A DNA stretch of 43,479 bases from Acidimicrobiia bacterium (lineage in GTDB: Bacteria; Actinomycetota; Acidimicrobiia; Spongiisociales; ZC4RG35): contig PKRG01000023.1 of the NCBI GenBank assembly GCA_017577575.1, positions 1 to 43,479 on the forward strand, in the 5' to 3' direction. A model generated the notes under the pieces. That model made no database searches. It saw nothing but the letters and a program-made list of their open reading frames with translations, and was not told the origin of the DNA. Made by a program: the position numbers and the translations under genes. Of the stretch, positions 38,147 to 43,479 are shown piece after piece (position 1 is the stretch's first letter; every line of letters begins with the position of its first letter).

Positions 38147-39445
38147 ATGAGCAACTACCGATTCGAGACACTCCAGGTCCACGCCGGACAGCAGCCCGAC
38201 CCGGGCACCGGCTCGCGGGCCGTCCCGATCTTCCAGACGACGTCGTACGTCTTCAAGGACTCCGACCACGCCGCCCGCCTGTTCGGGCTCAAGGAGTTCG
38301 GGAACATCTACACCCGGATCATGAACCCGACGACGGACGTCTTCGAGCAGCGGATCGCCGCTCTCGAGGGCGGAGCGGCGGCGGTCGCCACCTCCTCCGG
38401 CCAGTCCGCCCAGCTGTTGACGTTCAGCACCCTCATGCAGGCCGGTGACCACCTGGTTTCCACCTCCTACCTGTACGGAGGCACGTACAACCAGTTCAAG
38501 GTCGCCTTCCCCCGCTTCGGATGGGACGTCACCTTCGTCAACGGCGACGACCCCGCCGACTTCGAGAAGGAGATCCGCGAGAACACGAAAGCCATTTACG
38601 TGGAGTCGATCGGCAACCCCAAGTACAACGTCCCCGACCTCGAGGCCCTCGCCGACGTCGCTCACCGCAACGGCATCCCCCTGGTGGTGGACAACACGTT
38701 CGGCGCCGCCGGCTACCTGTGCCGGCCGATCGACTGGGGCGCCGACATCGTCGTCCAGTCGGCGACCAAGTGGATCGGCGGACACGGCACCTCCATCGGA
38801 GGCGTGATCGTCGACTCCGGGAAGTTCGACTGGCGCAACGGCAAGTTCCCGTTGTTCACCGAACCGGCCCCCGGCTACCACGGGCTGGTGTTCACCGACG
38901 TCTTCAACCCCGAGTCGGAGCTGGGCAACATCGCCTTCGCCATCCGCGCCCGGGTCGAGGGGCTGCGTGATCTCGGCGCGGCGCCGTCGCCGTTCAATGC
39001 CTTCCTGTTCCTCCAGGGGCTCGAGACCCTCAGCCTCAGGGTGCAGCGGCACTGCGACAACGCCTTGGAGCTCGCCCGTTGGCTCGAACAGCACCCGCAG
39101 GTCAGCTGGGTCAGTTACCCCGGCCTCGAATCCCATCCGTACCACGAGCTCGCCAAGAAGTACCTGCGGAACGGGTTCGGGGCGGTGCTGTCGTTCGGGA
39201 TCAAAGGCGGCTACGAGGCCGGCAAGCGGTTCATCGACGCCGTCCAGCTCGCCTCGCACCTCGCCAACGTGGGGGACGCCAAGACGCTGGTCATCCACCC
39301 ATCGTCGACGACCCACCAGCAACTCTCCCGGGAGGAGCAGGAGTCGGCGGGCGTCACCGAGGACCTGGTGCGGGTCTCGGTCGGTATCGAGCACATCGAC
39401 GACATCAAAGAGGACATCGACCAGGCGCTCTGGGCTGCCGGCTGA
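38147..39445 (+). CDS. metY: O-acetylhomoserine sulfhydrylase (Cys/Met metabolism PLP enzyme)
   Basis: Makes homocysteine from O-acetyl-L-homoserine and sulfide, the direct-sulfhydrylation route to methionine. ETLQVHAGQQPDPGTGSRAVPIFQTTSYVF at the start, YTRIMNPTTDVFEQRIAALEGG, the PLP-binding Lys208 in QSATKWIGGHGTSIGGVI and the C-terminal THQQLSREEQESAGVTEDLVRVSVGIEHIDDI are typical of MetY. 432 residues, longer than MetB/MetC, as expected. GAAAGGAG before the ATG; 10 nt after the OsmC-like gene, same operon, under the SAM-I riboswitch. Confidence 0.95.
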   Translation: MSNYRFETLQVHAGQQPDPGTGSRAVPIFQTTSYVFKDSDHAARLFGLKEFGNIYTRIMNPTTDVFEQRIAALEGGAAAVATSSGQSAQLLTFSTLMQAGDHLVSTSYLYGGTYNQFKVAFPRFGWDVTFVNGDDPADFEKEIRENTKAIYVESIGNPKYNVPDLEALADVAHRNGIPLVVDNTFGAAGYLCRPIDWGADIVVQSATKWIGGHGTSIGGVIVDSGKFDWRNGKFPLFTEPAPGYHGLVFTDVFNPESELGNIAFAIRARVEGLRDLGAAPSPFNAFLFLQGLETLSLRVQRHCDNALELARWLEQHPQVSWVSYPGLESHPYHELAKKYLRNGFGAVLSFGIKGGYEAGKRFIDAVQLASHLANVGDAKTLVIHPSSTTHQQLSREEQESAGVTEDLVRVSVGIEHIDDIKEDIDQALWAAG

Positions 39446-39466
39446 ACGACGACCACCTACGCGTCT

Positions 39467-39492
39467 GCGTCGCCCGCATCGTCGGGCGACGC
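39467..39492. terminator. Bidirectional terminator between metY and the nucleoside hydrolase
   Basis: Perfect 10-bp stem GCGTCGCCCG / CGGGCGACGC with a 6-nt loop, in the 63-bp gap between two convergent genes. No U tract. Confidence 0.75.
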
Positions 39493-39508
39493 GGCGCGTT
39501 CGGGCGAG

Positions 39509-40438
39509 TCAGGGAAGCCGGGAGATCCTCTCCACTACCCGCTCGCCGAACTCCCTCCCGTCGATGGCCAAGCCGACCCGGGCGTTGGGCTCTCGGCCCG
39601 TGACCCTCCAGCGGTCGACGACGGTGCGGCCCAGTGTCAGGTCCGAGTCGGTCTCCACGGCGACGTGGAACCGGTCCGCTTCCATCAGGTCGGGCCAGAT
39701 CACGTCGGCCACGGCCACTGCGTCGTGGATGGGTGAGGCGTCGAGGCCGTAGACCCGCTCGTGGAACTGCACGAAGAAGTCGAGGAGGTCGGCGACGAAG
39801 GCACCGCACCGGCCCGTCGGCCGCAGGCGCTCGCCGTGCTCCCTCCCCATGAGAGCCTGGTGGGTGACGTCCAAGCCCACCATCGTGACGTCCAGGCCGG
39901 ACTCGAAGACGATGGAGGCCGCTTCCGGGTCGGCCCAGATGTTGAACTCGGCCGCCGGGGTGCGGTTGCCGAGGCCGATGGCACCTCCCATGAGCACGAG
40001 CCGGCCGATGTTCTCTTTCACGTCGGGGAAATGCCGCAGCAGCAAGGCGATGTTGGTCAAGGGCCCGGTCGGGACCAGGGTCACCGGCTCGGTGCTGGCG
40101 GCGATTGTCTCGGCGATGAAGTCGACGGCGTGGGCGTCGACCGGCCGGGTGGTCGGCGGGTCGAGGCGCGGGCCGTCCATGCCCGACTTGCCGTGGACGT
40201 GGTCGGCGACCTGGAGAGGGCGGACGAGCGGATGGTCGCAACCAGCGGCCACGGGCACGTCGGTCCGCTCGGCCACCTCGAGGACGGTGAGGGCGTTGCG
40301 GGTGGTGTTCTCCAGGTCGGAGTTGCCCCCGACCGTCGTGATGCCGAGCACTTGCACCTCGGGACTGGCGAGGGCCAGGAGGATGGCGATGGCGTCGTCG
40401 TGTCCTGGGTCGCAATCGATGATGATCGGTGTGCTCAT
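39509..40438 (-). CDS. Nucleoside hydrolase (inosine-uridine type)
   Basis: Calcium-dependent N-ribosidase splitting nucleosides into base and ribose. The metal motif DCDPGHDDAIA is at residues 8-18 (Asp10, Asp14, Asp15); TTVGGNSDLENTTRNAL, LVPTGPLTNIALLLRHFP, LVLMGGAIGLGN, AEFNIWADPEAA and SPIHDAVAVADV complete the family pattern. 309 residues. Overlaps the ribokinase gene by 4 nt (ATGA), so released ribose is likely phosphorylated by the partner. Confidence 0.93.
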   Translation of the reverse strand: MSTPIIIDCDPGHDDAIAILLALASPEVQVLGITTVGGNSDLENTTRNALTVLEVAERTDVPVAAGCDHPLVRPLQVADHVHGKSGMDGPRLDPPTTRPVDAHAVDFIAETIAASTEPVTLVPTGPLTNIALLLRHFPDVKENIGRLVLMGGAIGLGNRTPAAEFNIWADPEAASIVFESGLDVTMVGLDVTHQALMGREHGERLRPTGRCGAFVADLLDFFVQFHERVYGLDASPIHDAVAVADVIWPDLMEADRFHVAVETDSDLTLGRTVVDRWRVTGREPNARVGLAIDGREFGERVVERISRLP

Positions 40439-41280
40439 CGGTTCAGGATCCCTTCGATGTCGGCGGCAGTGGGAAGCGACGGCTGGGCTCCGGGACGAGT
40501 CGTGGCCAGCGCCCCGGCGGCACAGCCCCAGCTGAGGGCGGTGGCGACACCGCTACCCCGGCCCAAGGCGGTCACGAAGGCGCCGCAGAACGCGTCGCCT
40601 GCCCCGACGGTGTCGACCGGGTCCACGTCCGGCGGAGCGGCCTCGGCGGCCAGGCGCCCGGAGCGGTAGGCCTTCGCTCCCGCCGCTCCGAGAGTCACGA
40701 CGACGAGGGCGGAGGTCTCGGCCAGCTCGTCGGAGAGGGCCTCTCGTTCGCTCTCGTTGACGATGATCACGTCGGCTCGATCCAGCACTTCGGCGCCTAG
40801 CGGCCGGGCCGGGGCGGCGTTGACACAGAACAGGCCGGTGGCGGTGCGACACGCGGCCACCACCGCCTCGTGGGGTATCTCGAGCTGGCACAGCACCACG
40901 TCTGCGCCCGAGGCGTCGACCTGATCGGCGACCAGGGTGGCGTTGGCGCCGGGGACGACCACGATCTGGTTCTCCCCTCTCTCGTCGACCGTGATCAAGG
41001 CAGTTCCGGTCGGAGCCGGCGAGGTGATCAGGCGGGAGAGGTCAACGTCGGAATCCCGAAGCAAGGAGAGGGCGGCGTCGGCTTCCGGGTCGTCTCCCAC
41101 CGCCCCGAGCAGGGTGACGGCGGCGCCGGCCCGGGAGGCGGCCAGGGCCTGGTTGGCCCCCTTCCCGCCCGGGTAGCGGGCCAGGTCGGTGGCGAGCACG
41201 GTCTCGCCCGGCCGGGGCAGACGCGGGCAGGTGGCGACCAGGTCGAGGTTGATGCTTCCGACGACTGTGACCGTTGGCAT
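40435..41280 (-). CDS. rbsK: Ribokinase (PfkB family)
   Basis: Phosphorylates ribose to ribose-5-phosphate. VVGSINLDLVATCPRLPRPGET at the start, the PGGKGANQALAASRAGA signature (~37-53), VDPVDTVGAGDAFCGAFVTAL with catalytic Asp229, and the GALATTRPGAQPSLPTAADI tail define the family. 281 residues, slightly short. First gene of a two-gene operon with the nucleoside hydrolase: together a nucleoside-ribose salvage pair. TACTCT lies 9 nt before the ATG. Confidence 0.92.
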   Translation of the reverse strand: MPTVTVVGSINLDLVATCPRLPRPGETVLATDLARYPGGKGANQALAASRAGAAVTLLGAVGDDPEADAALSLLRDSDVDLSRLITSPAPTGTALITVDERGENQIVVVPGANATLVADQVDASGADVVLCQLEIPHEAVVAACRTATGLFCVNAAPARPLGAEVLDRADVIIVNESEREALSDELAETSALVVVTLGAAGAKAYRSGRLAAEAAPPDVDPVDTVGAGDAFCGAFVTALGRGSGVATALSWGCAAGALATTRPGAQPSLPTAADIEGILNR

Positions 41281-41289
41281 CCCGGCCGG

Positions 41290-41295
41290 AGAGTA
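41290..41295 (-). promoter_or_regulatory. -10 box of the ribokinase operon
   Basis: TACTCT on the minus strand ends 9 nt before the ATG at 41280, implying a very short leader. Confidence 0.4.
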
Positions 41296-41312
41296 ACCCA
41301 TGGCGGCCGACC

Positions 41313-41318
41313 TAGAGT
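41313..41318 (+). promoter_or_regulatory. -10 box for leaderless YbaK-like gene
   Basis: TAGAGT ends 7 nt before the ATG at 41326. Confidence 0.55.
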
Positions 41319-41325
41319 CACTGCC

Positions 41326-41814
41326 ATGTCCGCCGACCCGAAGGTGATAGACGCGCTCGAACGAGCGGAGATCCCCTACGAGATCATGGACTGCGACCCG
41401 GACCTCGCCGACACCGCCGCGTTCTGCGAGGCATACGGCGTCGACCCGGGCGAATCCGCCAACACCATCCTCGTGGCGTCGAGGCGCCCTGCCGGCCACC
41501 ACGCCGCCTGCGTTGCCCTGGCGACGACCAAGGTGGACGTCAACGGTACGGTGAGGCGCCGCCTGGGGGTGAAGAAGGTGTCGTTCGCGCCGGCGGATCT
41601 GACGGTGGAGCTGACAGGGATGGAGATCGGCGGAGTCACTCCGCCGGGTCTGCCAGATGGAATACCGATCTGGGTGGACCAGGCGGTGGTGGGCGTCGAA
41701 TCGGTCGTGATCGGAGCGGGGACCCGGTCCGCCAAGATCCGGCTGCGGGGAGCCGACCTGGCCCGGCTACCCGGCGCCGAGGTCGTCCCCGGTCTCGCCG
41801 TCCCTCTCGCCTGA
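41326..41814 (+). CDS. YbaK/EbsC-family aminoacyl-tRNA deacylase
   Basis: A 162-residue YbaK/ProRS-editing-domain protein that hydrolyses mischarged aminoacyl-tRNA in trans. Features: EIPYEIMDCDPDLADTAAFCEAYGVDPGESANTILVAS, TTKVDVNGTVRRRLGVKKVSFAPAD (conserved Lys and the VKKVSFA strand), GVTPPGLPDGIPIWVD and VIGAGTRSAKIRL. Which misacylated tRNA it edits is not apparent. The last 48 bases overlap the convergent SURF1 gene. Confidence 0.88.
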   Translation: MSADPKVIDALERAEIPYEIMDCDPDLADTAAFCEAYGVDPGESANTILVASRRPAGHHAACVALATTKVDVNGTVRRRLGVKKVSFAPADLTVELTGMEIGGVTPPGLPDGIPIWVDQAVVGVESVVIGAGTRSAKIRLRGADLARLPGAEVVPGLAVPLA

Positions 41815-42522
41815 GCGGCGGGCCGCTCGGCGGAGCAGGAACCCGTATCCGATCGCTCCCACGACGGCGAACGCGAACCACTGGATCGCATAGCTCAGGT
41901 GGGGCCCCTCGTCGGTGAGGTCCGGGAGCGGGTTGACGACGGGAAGTGCGGTCGGGTCGGGGTCGCCGACGACCTCGACGTAGACCCGGCCCAGGTCGAG
42001 ACCGGCGTAGCGGCCGATCTGGTCGAGGTCGACGCGGGTGAAGATCGGCCCGGCTCGTTCGTCGCCGCGGCCCTCTCGGGAGATGCGGACGATGCCCTCC
42101 ACCGTGACCTCCCCGGCGGGTGGCGCCGCCGCCCTCACCGGGACTTGGTCGAACTCGAGGGGCACCCAGCCCCGGTCGACGGCCACGGCTCGGCCGCTCG
42201 GGAGGGCGAGAGGCGTGACGACGTCGAAGCCGGCCTGGCCGTCGAAGACCTGCGAGCGGATCAGCACCTCGCGGTCGGACAGATACGTGCCGGTGACGAC
42301 CGTTCGGCGATACTCGAGGGAGTCGATGTCATCGCCGGCGCCGGCGAGCATCTCTTCCAGCGGCAACGGCTCCGCCTCCAGACGGGCCGAGAAGATCCGA
42401 TTCTCCAGCCGGCGCTCCTGCAGGCGGCTCAGCTGCCAGAACCCCAAGAGCACACAGGTGACGCACACCGCGAGCACGAACACGTGCGCCGCGACCCACC
42501 GGGGCGACAGCAGCCGCCGCAT
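41767..42522 (-). CDS. SURF1 family cytochrome oxidase assembly protein
   Basis: A 251-residue membrane protein. Two membrane spans frame an extracytoplasmic domain: RWVAAHVFVLAVCVTCVLLGFWQLSRL (residues ~8-34) and HLSYAIQWFAFAVVGAIGYGFLL near the C-terminus. The GFWQLSRLQERR entry, VTGTY, VDRGWVPL and YAIQWFAFA blocks are the SURF1 signature. SURF1 helps insert heme into cytochrome c oxidase. It follows the 65-residue gene by 3 nt and overlaps the YbaK-like gene at its 3' end. Confidence 0.9.
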   Translation of the reverse strand: MRRLLSPRWVAAHVFVLAVCVTCVLLGFWQLSRLQERRLENRIFSARLEAEPLPLEEMLAGAGDDIDSLEYRRTVVTGTYLSDREVLIRSQVFDGQAGFDVVTPLALPSGRAVAVDRGWVPLEFDQVPVRAAAPPAGEVTVEGIVRISREGRGDERAGPIFTRVDLDQIGRYAGLDLGRVYVEVVGDPDPTALPVVNPLPDLTDEGPHLSYAIQWFAFAVVGAIGYGFLLRRAARRSGERDGETGDDLGAG

Positions 42523-42525
42523 GGC

Positions 42526-42723
42526 TCAGGCCGCCAGGGCGAGACTGGGAGGCTCCGCCTCCTCCCCCTCATCGGGGAGCAGCGAAGCCGCCACCCGGAG
42601 CGAATCCTCCTCCTCGCTTCGGATCGCCACCGGCGCCGACAGCCAGTCCGCCACTGCTCGTTCGTCCACCTTTCCGGCGTCGATCAGGAGTCGGGCGAGG
42701 TCGTCGGTCCAGTACCAGGGCAT
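42526..42723 (-). CDS. 65-residue hypothetical protein
   Basis: Small acidic protein that I do not recognise: an N-terminal amphipathic part (WYWTDDLARLLIDAGKVDERAVADWLSAPVAI) and an acidic C-terminal half (SEEEDSLRVAASLLPDEGEEAEPP). No membrane span. A GAGGAG Shine-Dalgarno precedes the ATG, and SURF1 follows 3 nt after the stop, so it is probably co-expressed with SURF1. Confidence 0.6.
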   Translation of the reverse strand: MPWYWTDDLARLLIDAGKVDERAVADWLSAPVAIRSEEEDSLRVAASLLPDEGEEAEPPSLALAA

Positions 42724-42803
42724 CGAAGCTCCTCACTCTCGCGGGCGGGCAAGGGACGTCGACCGAGCGTCGACTGCCTCACCATACCCCCGCTGTCAAG
42801 TCG

Positions 42804-42832
42804 CCAGAACCCCCGTACCGCAAGGGTTCTGG
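42804..42832 (-). terminator. Terminator after the truncated repeat-protein gene
   Basis: Perfect 9-bp stem CCAGAACCC / GGGTTCTGG with an 11-nt loop, 19 nt beyond the stop codon on the minus strand. No U tract. Confidence 0.7.
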
Positions 42833-42851
42833 GGTGCCAGATCCTGACCGG

Positions 42852-43453
42852 TCAGCCGCCGATCTCCGCCCGCAGTTCGGCCAGCCCGGGGAAGTCGGTG
42901 TCGACCTTGGCGATGGCGTCGACGAACCGTCGGGCGGCGTCGGAGTCGCCGGCGGCGTGGGCCACGCGGGCGGCCACGTACCAGCGGCGCAAGGCGCTCG
43001 GCCGGGGATTGGCGACCAGGCGGCCGGGCTTGATCACCTTCCAGGCCTCGGCGACCAGTCCCCGGTCGAGCAGCGACGAGGCGAAGACGACCCGGGCCTC
43101 GTCGTCGGTCTCGGGGCGCGGGTCGAGGTCCTCGAGCATGCGGAACGTCTTCTCGGCGTCGTCCGTGCGGCCGAGGGCCCGCAGGCAGTCGATCTCCACC
43201 GGCACCTGGGTGGGCTCGCCGCTGATCCGCCGGAAGGTGCGCAGCTCCCGCAGCGCCTCCTCCCACTTCTCCAGGTAGTACGCCGAGAGGCCCAGCAGCT
43301 CGCGGACGGTGGCGGACTGGGGTGCGAGGTCTTTGGCGCGTTTGAGCTGCTCGTAGGCTGCCGCATAGCGCTCGTCGGCGAAGGCGGCGACGCCTCTGGT
43401 GAGGTGGGTCAGTGCCGGGTCCCGTCGCGCCTTGGGCGTGGTGCGGATGATCT
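42852..43453 (-). CDS. TPR-like repeat protein, partial
   Basis: The frame continues upstream from the stop at 42852 to the damaged contig end without an ATG or other credible start, so the N-terminus is missing. About 200 residues are visible. Helical repeats of TPR type can be read: GVAAFADERYAAAYEQLKRAKDLAPQ, ATVRELLGLSAYYLEKWEEALRELRTF, IDCLRALGRTDDAEKTFRMLEDLDP and ARVAHAAGDSDAARRFVDAIAKVDTDFPG. Such proteins are scaffolds; the upstream KAEIIRTTPKARRDPA is basic. Partner unknown. Confidence 0.7.
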
Positions 43454-43479
43454 CTGCCTTTTATACAAATCTCCAACCA
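43454..43479 (+). other. Probable Nextera transposase adapter remnant (artefact)
   Basis: The last 26 bases match the Nextera mosaic end and following adapter at 20 of 26 positions (16 of 19 in the mosaic end CTGTCTCTTATACACATCT). The composition is much more AT-rich than the flanking gene and introduces a stop (TAA on the minus strand at 43461-43463) into an otherwise open frame. Confidence 0.75.

Noticed and set aside
42781..42799. TTGACA and TATGGT on the minus strand upstream of the 65-residue gene
   Set aside because: They are only 7 nt apart, so they cannot form one promoter, and neither has a convincing partner at the right distance.
1..43479. CRISPR arrays, insertion sequences, rRNA genes
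   Set aside because: No regularly spaced repeats, transposases with inverted ends or rRNA motifs were found by reading.

Overview
The window reads as one complete assembly contig from a high-GC actinobacterium. The best guess is Acidimicrobiia or a close relative. Evidence is the actinobacterial gene block of CDP-alcohol phosphatidyltransferase, gcvH, a GarA-like FHA protein, an FtsR-like MerR protein, a DUF151 nuclease and a second MerR protein, together with a secreted SLH-like protein of a style common in that class and non-mevalonate isoprenoid synthesis (ispH). Both ends carry technical damage: G-biased miscalls in the first ~200 bases and a Nextera-like adapter remnant in the last 26.

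Layout. 1-8.3 kb is a plus-strand housekeeping run: alanine dehydrogenase (partial), a DksA-like zinc finger protein, an HD-domain protein, scpA-scpB-rluB-aroA-cmk, ispH, der and a 54-residue membrane protein. At 8.3-11 kb the minus strand holds a membrane spermidine-synthase-like protein, an SLH-like secreted protein and tRNA-Pro(GGG), with a possible small RNA on the plus strand between them. At 11-18 kb is the gcvH/garA/ftsR block, interrupted by a D,D-carboxypeptidase and hpt, then a merR - nuclease-like - gcvT - GcvP-like operon joined by 4-nt overlaps. At 18-31 kb are mixed metabolic genes: lipase, EEP-family protein, YqgE, RNase HII, two-subunit aconitase X, an orphan PAS kinase, galE, PEBP, phosphohexomutase, thioesterase, aldo/keto reductase, thioredoxin-TPR and branched-chain aminotransferase. 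At 31-35.5 kb are cell-surface genes: a DUF4015 glycosidase-like protein and an MBOAT plus SGNH acyl-transfer pair.

The most unusual part is 35.4-39.5 kb. A lone tyrosine recombinase is divergent from a dif-like inverted repeat. Next comes a small zinc-finger gene flanked by near-identical 17-bp repeats. Then there is a sulfur operon (OsmC-like plus metY) behind a strong promoter, a SAM-I riboswitch, a 29-codon leader ORF ending in clustered Met/Cys codons, and an 11-bp hairpin beginning at the leader stop codon. This looks like two stacked sulfur controls. From 39.5 kb to the end are a nucleoside hydrolase-ribokinase pair, a YbaK deacylase, SURF1, a 65-residue protein and a truncated repeat protein.

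Across the window, at least 14 genes have a TAnnnT box ending 6 or 7 nt before the start codon with no Shine-Dalgarno sequence. This indicates widespread leaderless transcription, and I used it to choose several start codons. All functional calls come from reading motifs, not from database searches.
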